A stretch of DNA of 64,000 nucleotides from contig OV121093.1 in NCBI GenBank assembly GCA_921293015.1, forward strand, positions 25,368,622-25,432,621, in the 5' to 3' direction. Both the position numbers and the translations under genes were made by a program. Below, piece by piece: positions 50,597 to 60,600 of the stretch; the stretch's first letter is position 1; each line of letters begins with the position of its first letter. The notes beneath the pieces are model-generated. The model was given only the letters and a program-made list of their open reading frames with translations, made no database searches and was not told the DNA's origin. Source of the stretch: Phorcus lineatus. Its lineage: Eukaryota > Mollusca > Gastropoda > Trochida > Trochidae.

Positions 50597-51150
50597 TAGC
50601 ATAGGGACGTACTGCATACACGTTCAGATGAACTCATTTTCTGTTTGAGATGTGTGATCGACGAAGGACGGGAAGAAACTTTACACAAATGTATCACAAT
50701 CGTTTTCCTTGACTACATAACGTCCTAACTTGTCATTCCTTGGTTCGAAATATGGCAGTTCCATTCGATGAACGTTGGTGTGGGAGAAAAAATACGCGGC
50801 AAGTCCATTTCGGGCATGAGTGTCCAAACTTTGGTATTTAGTTGAAAGTATTACAAGTTCTTAACAGCGCATCAAACTTAACTTCTTTCTATCAAGACCT
50901 GGATTCGAACCTCTCTCGGCGCCTAGATAGACGCTAAATATCGTACCAAAGACTGTAATTGCATTTCGTAGAGAGTTTCGACACTGCGGACTTTTCGGGC
51001 GTTTTGTGATCAGATACGATTGGACTCTTTTATAGATTATCATTGAAGAATTTAATTGGACGTTTCGACGAATTGTGTGAGATTTTGGTTCTTTTCGATC
51101 TCTTCTTATATATCAGTGGAAAACGTTCTTTTGAAAAACCCAAAACCGTT
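50597..51150. other. No gene recognised; probable 3' flank of the glycosyltransferase gene
   Basis: This lies just beyond the stop of the minus-strand glycosyltransferase and should contain its 3' UTR. I found no clear minus-strand polyadenylation signal to fix the end. Confidence 0.4.
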
Positions 51151-52572
51151 TCAAACTGTCCCAGACTCGTTCCACAGACGGGGATCTTTGAAGTATATAT
51201 ACCTCATCACACTGCCAGCTGTCGTGTTCAAATACTTGACTGTTTCCCGATTAACTGGTCTCCACCACAGTCGCATAGACAGGTGCACGACGTAGTCACG
51301 TTTCCTGTAGTCGTGTTGCACACCTGACCCGTGGATATCACGGCGTTCTAGGGGCCCGCACAGTGACGAGGGTTCAACGTGAATCAGGTTAGGAAACTGC
51401 CTTGATAGATAGTAGGGCTTTATCACCGAGTGGTCTCCCCACGCCTTGTCGTTGAAGCCCCTGTACTCTCGGTGCCAGAGTTTAAAGAAGTCAGACCAAG
51501 GCTTGGAAAACAGGATACCGTTGCAGAGAACCAATTCACCACCTTGACCCATTGTGACGTCATACTTCAGGAGGGAGTCAACTGGGTTCACAACTATGGC
51601 GTCGTTGTCGAAGTACATGCCGCCGTATTCAAGAAGAGCTTCAAGACGGACGACATCGGAGACGTGTTCAAGGATAACTATTTCGTTGTGCCAGATTGAT
51701 GTTGGTCTGGTTCTGTGTATAAGAAACAAGTTCTTGACCTTCAACCTAGTCTCCGTCCAGTACTCTCCTCCAGGTAGGTTATCGTGCCAGAAGTAGATTC
51801 TCTCGGCCTTGGCCACGTGGTAGGCGGCGAGTAGTGCAACCATGTAATGGAACTGGAATGTCGAATTCCTATAAGTGTATAGAACAAAATGAGCAATGCG
51901 AGGCACAACGTCACCTGTGTGTGCTATGTTGCTACTGTAGTTTACAGGCTCGTCGAGACGTTTCCGAAACTTTTCCGTCCTCTTGTAGTAATAGACCTCT
52001 GAAATGGGGTGTCTCTTGCAGATGTTGACTTCAATACACAGGGGAGACAACTCGTCCTGGGTAGGCCTAATTAGCTTGCTTGTCAGGTGATTGAAGTCAT
52101 GTGATAGTGAGGTAATTGTGTTCCTATAGCTCTTATTTTTCAGTTCACTGGTCACGTGATTCATGTCAGATGACCGTGGGGAAGTAGTATTACCGTCAGT
52201 CATTGCGTTCTGAACACCATTCAGGTGATGAGTGTCACATGACTGATCAGTATTTTCCTGCACATACAATGGATGATGGTCCCCGTATGTTTTACCTTCA
52301 GAACCTGACTTGTGGCCAGGCTTTATCCATTCTCTTCTTAACATGTTCAATGTTTGTGTCTCCCATTTATTTTCTCTTGTTATGATTTCAGTTTGTGTGA
52401 GATAGTTTATTGTTGGAGAAAAGGGCAGAGCCGTGTTTGAACCACGAATGGCCAAATCCGCCCTGGTTGCAAACCAGACATACAGGAGCACGAGCAGCAG
52501 GAAGAGGCAGGTGGACCGTCTGATGGGGGGCGTCTTCATGCCTCTAGAACAAGCATTGCTCAAAGTTATCAT
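51151..52572 (-). CDS. Type II membrane glycosyltransferase, DXD sugar-binding family
   Basis: A single open frame of 473 codons. The N-terminus has a short basic stretch and a membrane anchor (STCLFLLLVLLYVWFA, about residues 20-35), as in Golgi glycosyltransferases. A stem with several N-glycosylation sequons follows. The catalytic domain starts near VPRIAHFVLYTY and has the signature SDVVRLEALLEYGGMYFDND, with the DXD at about 322-324 that binds a metal-nucleotide sugar. This is the sugar-binding DXD family that includes yeast OCH1 and animal alpha-1,4-GlcNAc/Gal transferases. GDHSVIKPYYLS follows later. The sugar and acceptor cannot be read from the sequence. The second Met (residue 12, at 52539) is a good alternative start because it directly precedes the basic, anchor-like segment. 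No intron is seen in the coding part. Confidence 0.9.
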   Translation of the reverse strand: MITLSNACSRGMKTPPIRRSTCLFLLLVLLYVWFATRADLAIRGSNTALPFSPTINYLTQTEIITRENKWETQTLNMLRREWIKPGHKSGSEGKTYGDHHPLYVQENTDQSCDTHHLNGVQNAMTDGNTTSPRSSDMNHVTSELKNKSYRNTITSLSHDFNHLTSKLIRPTQDELSPLCIEVNICKRHPISEVYYYKRTEKFRKRLDEPVNYSSNIAHTGDVVPRIAHFVLYTYRNSTFQFHYMVALLAAYHVAKAERIYFWHDNLPGGEYWTETRLKVKNLFLIHRTRPTSIWHNEIVILEHVSDVVRLEALLEYGGMYFDNDAIVVNPVDSLLKYDVTMGQGGELVLCNGILFSKPWSDFFKLWHREYRGFNDKAWGDHSVIKPYYLSRQFPNLIHVEPSSLCGPLERRDIHGSGVQHDYRKRDYVVHLSMRLWWRPVNRETVKYLNTTAGSVMRYIYFKDPRLWNESGTV

Positions 52573-54564
52573 TCAAGAATTGCCTTGAAGACTCACGAAT
52601 AAAAATTTGGTCGTTCAACTTAACTTATTGAATATGTATCCGATAAGAAGTGACATGTTTATCATATGTAGCCTACACGTGTGCAAGTATCACGTTTGGC
52701 TACCAAAGAGTATTTCAGCGTACATTTCGCATTTCATTGTCTGTACAATGTCTATATCCGACTAACTTTACTGAAATATTCAGGATAATATCCTCCAATT
52801 TGTTGAAAGTGAATCTTCTAATTTAATGAAGCATATTCAATGTCTCATATAATTACAACTCTCTTCCTTCGAGTTTCCTTCAACGAAACTGTACATAGAA
52901 ATATGGAAGATTGGTTCAATTATAACATGTTGCCACCTTAGGACATGGAAATAACTTATTGCTTTGAGAAGTTTTAATCCAAAAGATGTCGATATTCTTA
53001 TATATCCTTTTCGTAAATGCCCTACTACAACTCGATATTGCTTCATTTTTGAGTAATGAATGGATAAGTGATTATTCCTTTGAATTACCTTTCCAAATAA
53101 AATCTTACTTACCTTTTAGGAGAGTTTTTAAATTCAAGACGTTGACAGTTCGAAGTAAACGTAAGCTTGAAAGAATGACATGTGTACCTGTAATAACCTA
53201 TAAACATGATGTTAAGTATTCTGACGTTGATAAGAAATATTGATTTTGTAACTGTTTTCTTTATTTACATTAACAATAAACAAACTACTCTTTGATTGTT
53301 GGTATATTTGACATAAACGTTTATGGTTAGTTTCATTATATATCGGCGTGTTGTGTGTTTACTTTCCTTCATTTACATAGCTCACAATGGTTTTAGCATT
53401 TCATTTATTAACAAAAACATTTCCCAATATGATGTACGGGGAGACGAAAGTTTGTCCATTTCCTCAACGGGTTTGAAAAGTCGCCCGCTTTTCTGTTTCA
53501 TTCATGAGGAGCTACTACTATCGATGTTTGATCTGGGTCTATGTACCCAGATGGACAAAAGAGCACTTTGTAAAATCTTAGAGAGAACTTATGCTGGGCA
53601 ACTTGGCATGTTCTTCTCATATGTTGGTTACCAAATGAAGATCGAACAATTAGATAAATGACGGACTATCCGGAACAGTCGTTGGAAAATATTCTTCTGT
53701 TTAACACACATCATTGCATTTTATCTGATGCAGTTCACAAACTTCGTGAACAATTATGAACTAAATGATCCCTCAAACGTGCCTTTTATTCCATGACTAC
53801 TTCAAAATACAAAACATCAATTGTGACACTACAGCGTGTGTATGTGCTGCTTGTACTATTACAAGAAGAAAAAATTGGGAGAAGAAGTGACGATCGATAT
53901 GAAGTTGCAGATCATGTTAGCTAATGACGTCACGAGAGTCTATATCCAATTGAAGAGCTCGCCTTGACACATCATACACTGGACTTTGCAATAGCCAAGG
54001 AGATTTCCAGGAGGATTTGTTGGGCGCTACAGGGTCCTGAGTGCATTGATGGGTTCTTGAAATAAAACAGTTCATCCACTGGCTCCTTTATTCATTTTGA
54101 GTAGTCAAGTTTCTCATCAACTCCATTTAGGAAAACAAGAATATTTCACGGATGTACAACTTCTTTACTTTAAGGATAGCGATACTGGGTAAATGTAATT
54201 TGACGTTTGTGCTTTAAACCTAGGAGCAAATACTCCAACACAAGGTATTTTAAAATGTTTCTCTTGAAACATTGGATTTAATATAACCTGCTAGTAAAAA
54301 ATTCTAATTTCTTACCAAGTACACTACCCATTAGACGTTTGAAGCGAATTAGAATATCAGTTTGTTTACAAGGCCAATGATGTAAGGTTGTCGTATTCAC
54401 TGCGGTAGTATCATCCTTCTGAATATCGACATTTTCTTTTGTTAAATGTATAAACTCTGGCCATTCAAATGTATTGACATCCTGTCGATTGTTGTGGCTT
54501 CAAAGTTGTATATTTCAGCGTGATGAACGTGCAGCACGAATCGTTTTTAAACAGCGATATATAT
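52573..54564. other. No gene recognised
   Basis: AT-rich sequence. Open frames at 52986-53243 and 53323-53661 (plus strand) have no recognisable domain, homologue or splice context, and I do not call them genes. A short TA microsatellite ends the stretch at about 54557-54574. Confidence 0.4.
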
Positions 54565-54566
54565 AT

Positions 54567-54948
54567 ATATATATGAAAAAAGATTACAATCTTGAAATTG
54601 ATCTTCAGCTCCCATGTATTATATATTGAAAAATATGAAGTCAGAAGTAAAAACAATCCATTTTAATGGCTAGCGCTTTCAGCTCAACGAGCCTCTTCAG
54701 GCCATACATACAACGGATAATGCGTTGCCAAGCAACGTCATCGTGTACAACATGACGTCATTACATTAATACGTCACAATATAGGTTACAATAGGATACG
54801 TGTACAGCAAAACATTAAGTTCTAGAATTTAACCTCGGTGAAAACATTTTGATAAATCTGCTTTCTTTTGTTTCTAAAAGTTTATTGTTATCAAAATTTA
54901 ATTTATACATTGAGAAAACTGAAAATTGCCCGTTTCCACACTCAGCTA
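54567..54948 (-). repeat. Penelope pseudo-LTR, copy A (3')
   Basis: This 382-bp sequence is repeated in the same orientation at 55721-56102. It contains the end of the Penelope ORF, its 3' UTR and a hammerhead ribozyme motif. Flanked copies of this kind (pLTRs) are a known trait of Penelope-like elements. The other copy differs by only a few bases. Confidence 0.85.
54666..54705 (-). ncRNA. Hammerhead ribozyme motif in Penelope pLTR (intact core)
   Basis: The minus strand reads, in order: stem I ATGGC, core CTGAAGA, stem II GGCTC-GTT-GAGCT, core GAA, stem III AGC/GCT with no loop, cleavage base A, and stem I return GCCAT. All invariant core bases (CUGANGA, GAA, and an NUH cleavage triplet, here CUA) are present, and stem I pairs perfectly over 5 bp. 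The very short stem III is typical of minimal hammerheads, which act better as dimers. Hammerheads in Penelope-like pLTRs are established; cleavage here is inference. Confidence 0.75.
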
Positions 54949-55717
54949 AATGTTTACTCAATGGAATTGTACGGTTTTTTGGGTGATTAATCTGAGATCT
55001 GTGTAAATTCATGCGTAATTTTAACTTCATTTCAGTTTTTCCAATGTACTTTTCATTGCACCCAGAGCATGTGATGACATAAACAACATTTTTACTGTTA
55101 CAATTAAGATTTTGTCTTACAGAAAACACTTTACTTTCATTCATATGTACAGAAGAGCCTATTATGATATTTTTACATGTAAGACAGCGTAAATCACCGC
55201 ATTTAGATACAGTTGGTTCTAACTCACTTGAATCAAACTTGGAAGAAGTTAATAACTTACGAAGATTTTTAGGTTGTTTAAGACTGTTCACAATTTTTGA
55301 TTTACACAAAACTTTTTCCATTTCTTTACTTTGATGTAAAATAGGTAGGTTTTTGTCAATTATTGCAGCAGCGCTCTGATGGTTAGGGTTAAAGGTGGAA
55401 ACCAACGGAACAATGTTTTTATCACACAGTTTATTAGATTTAGGATCTCTGAGGCGACTTTGATCTAACACAGCGGCTTTCTGTACACTGTCTTGTACTA
55501 GACTTTCAGGATAGTTTTGTATCAACAAAAATTCCTTGAGTTCTTTTAAACGTTCCCTCTTTTGTGTGTCATCTGTTACAATAGCACAAATTCTTCTAGC
55601 GAGACAGTACGGGATGTTACGCTTAGTATGACTTGGATGACATGATTGAAAGTCCAGATATTGGTGTGTATCTGTAGGTTTATAGTACAAATCCGTCTCT
55701 AACCGGCCGTCCTCTTT
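54815..55717 (-). pseudogene. Penelope-like element: RT C-terminus and GIY-YIG endonuclease
   Basis: The open frame encodes, from the right: RLETDLYYKPTDTHQYL and a SCHPSHTKRNIPY block (the C-terminal part of Penelope reverse transcriptase), then a Cys-rich linker (CGDLRCLTC). The GIY-YIG nuclease follows: VVYVITCSGC, EKYIGKTEM, LRMNLHRSQINH and LSKHLAECG. It ends at a stop at 54815. The nuclease looks intact. The RT palm and catalytic Asp residues are missing: the frame starts directly at the pLTR junction (about 55717), so the copy is 5'-truncated and cannot act alone. The frame continues upstream into the pLTR by chance. Confidence 0.88.
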
Positions 55718-55720
55718 TAC

Positions 55721-56102
55721 ATATATATGAAAAAAGTTCACAATCTTGAAATTGATCTTCAGCTCCCAGGTATTATATATTGAAAAATATGAAGTCAGAA
55801 GTAAAAACAATCCATTTTAATGGCTAGCGCTTTCAGCTCAACGAGCCTCTTTAGGCCATACATACAACGGATAATGCGTTGCCAAGCAACGTCATCGTGT
55901 ACAACATGACGTCATTACATTAATATGTCACAATATAGGTTACAATAGGATACGTGTACAGCAAAACATTAAGTTCTAGAATTTAACCTCGGTGAAAACA
56001 TTTTGATAAATCTGCTTTCTTTTGTTTCTAAAAGTTTATTGTTATCAAAATTTAATTTATACATTGGGAAAACTGAAAATTGCCCGTTTCCACACTCAGC
56101 TA
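55721..56102 (-). repeat. Penelope pseudo-LTR, copy B (5')
   Basis: This is the upstream member of the head-to-tail pLTR pair. It contains a truncated end of the endonuclease ORF and the 3' UTR, and matches 54567-54948 over its full length with few differences. It stops at CTCAGCTA, beyond which the sequence is unrelated. Confidence 0.82.
55820..55859 (-). ncRNA. Hammerhead ribozyme motif, copy B (mutated core)
   Basis: Same fold as 54666-54705, but the core reads CTAAAGA: the invariant G5 is replaced by A (base 55852). All stems are unchanged. Loss of G5 abolishes catalysis in known hammerheads, so this copy is probably inactive. Confidence 0.6.
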
Positions 56103-56924
56103 TATATACCTAAATTGCCTAACCTTACTTATTACTAACATTTTGTGTTTTTCGTATGGTCGATGTTAAAGTTGATGAGGTTCCAGGTGAACCTGTTCTT
56201 GAAGAAGAAACAATGTAGAATATTTTGTTGTTTTTTGCAATGATAACGCTTGGGCAGGTTCAATCTGATAGTGTGCCAAACCTTGCTATATTTTGGGAAC
56301 TTTGTCCGTCAAGATTTAACGGGAAATTAAAAAAAAAAAAAAATCATTGCTGACGCGACATAAAAGATTTGTGTAAGTGAGCTATTTGCTCATGGAGATT
56401 ATATGTTCAGTTTAGTTGCCTTGCAAAAGTGTTCATATGATTTTAAGCCCACCAACCTGAAAAGCCCTGATGGGAGTATGGCATGACAAAACGTCTAAAA
56501 TATTGTGTAATCTCCTTGGCAGAAATCTCACTTGTAGAATTCATGATACTTACTACTAATAAAATGAGGGCGGGAAATTAAGTAAGTTTGACACCTATCA
56601 GAATTGTGTTTATTTGGCATCTTGAATACTATCGTACGCTGCCTATTTCTCTACCTTTCCAATACTTTTTAAAGAACATTTTATATTTAAATTTTCAAGA
56701 AAGAGTAAATACACAACAGGGCACAGGGTGTGTAAATATCTACAAGTAATAACGGAAGTCTGGACTAGAACAGTGCAGCTAGCTTCATCTTGATTGTTCT
56801 GCAAGCCTTATTGTTGTCACTGATTTCATGTCTGACATACCTAGTATTGCTATCTCTTATCCCCTCAGCTTTAGTATAGTCAAACTCAAGACAGAAACAC
56901 AAAAAAACCCAAACAATATGGAAT
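56103..56924. other. No gene recognised
   Basis: Intergenic sequence between the Penelope element and the polyadenylation signal of the next gene. Nothing supported. Confidence 0.4.
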
Positions 56925-56930
56925 TTTATT
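56925..56930 (-). terminator. Candidate polyadenylation signal of the gene at 57698-58678
   Basis: AATAAA on the minus strand lies about 770 bp downstream of the stop codon at 57698. It is the clearest signal in this 3' flank. This would give a 3' UTR of about 0.8 kb. Confidence 0.45.
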
Positions 56931-57697
56931 CAAACAAAAAACCAAATGACAGTTAATACTGAGACATTCAAAATAATAAATGTATTTTTAATGAATGAAC
57001 AACAAAATAAGTTATCACAGTCAACTGTTGTATCACAGAATAGCATTCTTGCTAAAATATAGAAATGGAATATACTCTTATACAAAATAAAGAAAAACAC
57101 TTTATATATATATAGGTTATACTTGGATGTTGTTTTCATTAGTTTCTTTGAAATCTTGACTTCGGTAATAAACAGAATATCACATTCTTGTCCATGACAT
57201 ACTATGTTTATGACACTCGTGCCTTTAAATCAGTATATCCCTCGCTCTTGCTTGGGAAATACTTATATTAAGCACTTGTGTCGTAAACATAGTATGTCAG
57301 GGACACTCATGTAATATAGCGATAAATGTTTTTCTCACAATGAACTTAATTTTCATTGCATGCAGGCCATGTTTTATACAATTTTCAAATATAAAGCAAC
57401 CAAATTTTTACTCCCAAGTAATATGCTTCAAATAGATAGTGAAATAATCATCTTTGACTTATGTGTATAAACAGGAATGTATCCTTGCATTTGGTTTCCA
57501 AGAAGATACCAATAGAACCTTCCTTTTTTAAAGTCCCCAAAAATAAAAATAAAGGAATGACTCTAGGATAAAGGCCTAGAGGTTCAGTGGCAACAGCTCA
57601 ATAGATTATCCCTGAAACAACTTTACAATACTGCCAGAGAAACAAGTCCCTAAAACCATCTCAAGGACAGTCAGCCAGTAGACGGCAGCAGCCGAGT

Positions 57698-58678
57698 CTA
57701 CCAGACCCTGCCATCAGCGTACGCAGGATGTGCCAAACGGTAGGCATGTCTCTTCCACGACTCTTCTGTGTTTTGTTGTATCAACGCTCGGTGAGCTGCA
57801 TCTTCGCTGCGTCGAGCTCTCGTGCGTGACTCCATGTCTTGTCTGAAGTGATCGTAAATGTGGTGAAATTCAAAAGATCTTAAACAGATGATTTATTTGA
57901 TATCATATGATTTAGTTGTGTGTGGCTATGGCAGATAAATTAGTGATTCCAATCTGCTTCATTCACAAGTATTTGAGCAGAAGATGAAAAAGCAAATGGT
58001 TTACAAATGGATTGATGGACACCAGACGATATTCTATTGGCCAATCATAGCTTGAGCCTGTTGAGAAAATAAATATTGCCTCATTGACTTCGGAATCAAA
58101 TTCTTTCAATATAGGATTCAAGTAGGTCTCTGAGGTTGCTAATCAACTCAAAAGTAAGAAGTACCTAGCCTTGGCCTCGAGTTCTGAATTCTTCTCATCA
58201 TCTACCTTCACTGTTATTCGTGATATCGAGAACGGTTGTCCGAACACTTTAGCCTGTTAGGGAAACATGGGAAGAAACAATATCATTAAAATACTTCAAA
58301 CTATTAATTAAGGCAACATGTATAATTATTTCTAAATACAGACATTAATTTGTCAATTTTTCTTTTTGAATCTGTTAACTGTATCTTCAGGCAAAAGTTA
58401 GGAAGAATTAAATGTTTATAAAAAGGAATGAATAAATTACGACACTGAAAAGGAACATTTTGAAACAAACAGATCGCAGGAGTTGCATTTTTCGCTTTCT
58501 TTAATATTTGTATTTTGTGAATTGACTCAATTGTTGGTCATTAGCTAAAAAAATCTAGACAGTATGTAGAAGAAGTACCCACCTCCCCCTGCTGGTAGAA
58601 GTTGATGGCCTTCTGTACAGACTCAGTATCACTGAGTAGAACCCAGGCCGCACCACTGTTAGACCGGGTGACAGGGTC
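57698..58678 (-). CDS. Last three coding exons of an unrecognised host gene, possibly RRM-like
   Basis: Three exons on the minus strand join with consistent phase: 58583-58678 (32 codons), 58165-58253 (29 codons plus 2 bases) and 57698-57842, ending in TAG. All have AG acceptors and GT donors (GAG|GTGGGT, AG|GTACTT). The first two encode SNSGAAWVLLSDTESVQKAI and GQPFSISRITVKVDD. The pattern strand, helix, strand resembles the second half of an RNA recognition motif. The last exon is a charged helix rich in Arg and Glu, ending HAYRLAHPAYADGRVW. I do not recognise the protein. Upstream exons are not visible because a DIRS element fills the rest of the window, so it lies in an intron of this gene or next to a truncated copy. 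Confidence 0.7.
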
Positions 58679-58747
58679 CTGCACAACATTGATATGCAAC
58701 TATAAACTAACTCACCATCCATCATCCTATTTATCATCCACAAAAAC

Positions 58748-59118
58748 TCGAACAAACCTGCAGAGGTTTCTGATTCTTTGAAGGGGATCCTCCTTGGGGT
58801 ACTACTGCATAAAATCTGTATATTTTTGCTATATGACAGGTTGTGACTATTTTTTAAATAAAAAATATACAAAAAACCACTCAAAACGTGTTTTTGTACA
58901 TATCACCACCCTAACAGGGCCCCCTACCCTGGCGATAACTGGTCCGCCAGGGCCGGTAACTCTATTAGCAACCCACTTATCAATCTAGCATATCCAGACA
59001 GAATAAGGGGAGGTGGGTGGCCGTACCCCAAGGAGGATCCCCTTCAAAGAATCAGAAACCTCTGCAGGTTTGTTCGATTCTTTTTCAGGAAGGGATCCTC
59101 CTTGGGGTACTACTGCAT
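58748..59118. repeat. DIRS terminal region: 55-bp perfect inverted repeat plus direct copy
   Basis: Bases 58748-58802 are the exact reverse complement of 59023-59077 (55 bp, containing CTGATTCTTTGAAGGGGATC). A third, partial copy in direct orientation, GGGATCCTCCTTGGGGTACT, follows at about 59094. Such paired inverted and internal repeats are typical of DIRS elements, which replicate through a circular intermediate and lack LTRs. The outer repeat starts about 70 bp from the host exon at 58678. Confidence 0.8.
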
Positions 59119-59310
59119 ATCAGAGACTCCCAGAGACAATTCCCTGGCAGTGGAATTCTGTCTGAAGATTTATCTAACCCCTAAAAGAGGTACAAAAGGT
59201 GTAAAGTACACTCACCAGAACTCATGAGTCTTTCAGCCCCCTGGCTGCCTCCAGGTACTGACCATGGGACTACTCGTACTGGCTAAAAAGCCTGCTGCGT
59301 TCTTAAGCCA

Positions 59311-59312
<2 letters not shown>

Positions 59313-59342
<30 letters not shown>
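59313..59342. repeat. Poly-C run of 30
   Basis: Thirty consecutive C in the untranslated part of the DIRS element, before CTCTCTTTTG. Its length is likely unstable or assembly-affected. Confidence 0.85.
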
Positions 59343-59344
<2 letters not shown>

Positions 59345-59508
59345 TCTTTTGAAAGAAGGAATAAGGGGGACTTCTTTTAAGCAATCGATTATCCCTGAAG
59401 ACCACTCCCTCTCGGGTGTCTGTCACCAGGGCCCATGCAGTGCATTGTTATTAGTCGTTAGTACGTTAGTACCACCACTACTTTAAAAACCATAACCCGA
59501 AAGCCCAA

Positions 59509-60600
59509 TCAGCTAGAGGGTGTACGGCTCTGCCCAGTGAAAAGAACAGTCTTGCCAAACCGAGCACGCTCACTTGAGTGTTTGTTTAACTGGTAATGCC
59601 TGATGAACGTGCTAGGCCGGCTCCAAATGGCGGCTGAGCAGATCTCTTCAATGGGCAGGGCCGCAGCATAAGCCTTAGAGGTTGCCACCGCCCTAACCGA
59701 ATGGGCCTTCAAACCCTCTGGGGCCTGTAGTCCCTTATGGACGTACCCCAGGTAAATAGCCGAAACTATCCATCTTGAGATGGTCTGCTTTGAAGCTGGT
59801 AGGCCGGACTTATTCCCGCCGTAGCAGCAGAACAACTGTTTATCCTTCCGGATTTCTTTTGTTCTCTTAATGTAAAGCTTGAGGGTGCGACGCACATCGA
59901 GGATGTGGGGTTGCGCCGACCTCGCCCCTGAAACCGCTGGTTGCATCATAGCTGGCAGTTCTATCGGGGCCGAGACGTGAAAGGCATGATCAACCTTCGG
60001 GCGGTATGAGTCTGGCAGTCTAATGCTGACTCTGTCTCTGTGAAAGACAGTCAGCTCGGGATCCGAAGACATCGCGTGGATATCTCCTACCCGCCTGCCC
60101 GACGTCACCGCCACTACCGCCTTCCACGTCAACAACTGCAAGGAAACAGCACTAGGTTCTCTGAACGCAGTCCCTGACAGCCAGTCCAGGACATGTGCCA
60201 ACTCCCAAGTAGGACTGACCCGCCGAACAGGCGGTCTAATCCTGTCCACACCTGCTAAGAAGCGCTGGACCATTGGATGACTCCCCAAGAGAGTGCCATC
60301 CACCGGTACATGAAATGCTGAAATAGCGGTAGAGTAGCCCCTAACTGTAGAGGCCGCTAAGCCATCATCCAGCCGGGACTGTAAAAACTCCAATACCGGC
60401 ACTAGGCCCGCAGAAAAGGGATCGCGAATCCCTCGACTGCCACACCAGCGCGCATAACAGGCCCATCTATCTTCGTACTGAATGTTCGTTGAATCCCTCC
60501 TCGAAGCCAGTATTGTGTCTGCAACTCGTGCAGGAATACCGCTCTCATGGAGGCGATTCCGGACAGAGGCCAGGCCACCCACTGAATCCTGGGATTCGGG
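59509..60600 (-). CDS. DIRS tyrosine recombinase
   Basis: The tyrosine recombinase inserts the circular DIRS DNA without a target duplication. The N-terminal core-binding domain starts near RLHESGIPARVADTIL and runs through YEDRWACYARWC. In the catalytic domain I see VTSGRRVGDIHAMS (first catalytic Arg), then HSVRAVATSKAYAAALP (His-xx-Arg), then an IWSRPSTFIRHYQL block with a Trp/His and the Tyr of the active site. It stops at 59509. The frame stays open upstream to 60969, but that part overlaps the RNase H region in another frame and is probably not translated as such. No stop or shift is seen inside the recombinase. Confidence 0.88.
   Translation of the reverse strand, partial: PESQDSVGGLASVRNRLHESGIPARVADTILASRRDSTNIQYEDRWACYARWCGSRGIRDPFSAGLVPVLEFLQSRLDDGLAASTVRGYSTAISAFHVPVDGTLLGSHPMVQRFLAGVDRIRPPVRRVSPTWELAHVLDWLSGTAFREPSAVSLQLLTWKAVVAVTSGRRVGDIHAMSSDPELTVFHRDRVSIRLPDSYRPKVDHAFHVSAPIELPAMMQPAVSGARSAQPHILDVRRTLKLYIKRTKEIRKDKQLFCCYGGNKSGLPASKQTISRWIVSAIYLGYVHKGLQAPEGLKAHSVRAVATSKAYAAALPIEEICSAAIWSRPSTFIRHYQLNKHSSERARFGKTVLFTGQSRTPSS

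Noticed and set aside
52986..53661. Two plus-strand frames of 85 and 112 codons
   Set aside because: They are AT-rich with no recognisable domain, and I found no splice sites or neighbouring exons to support them.
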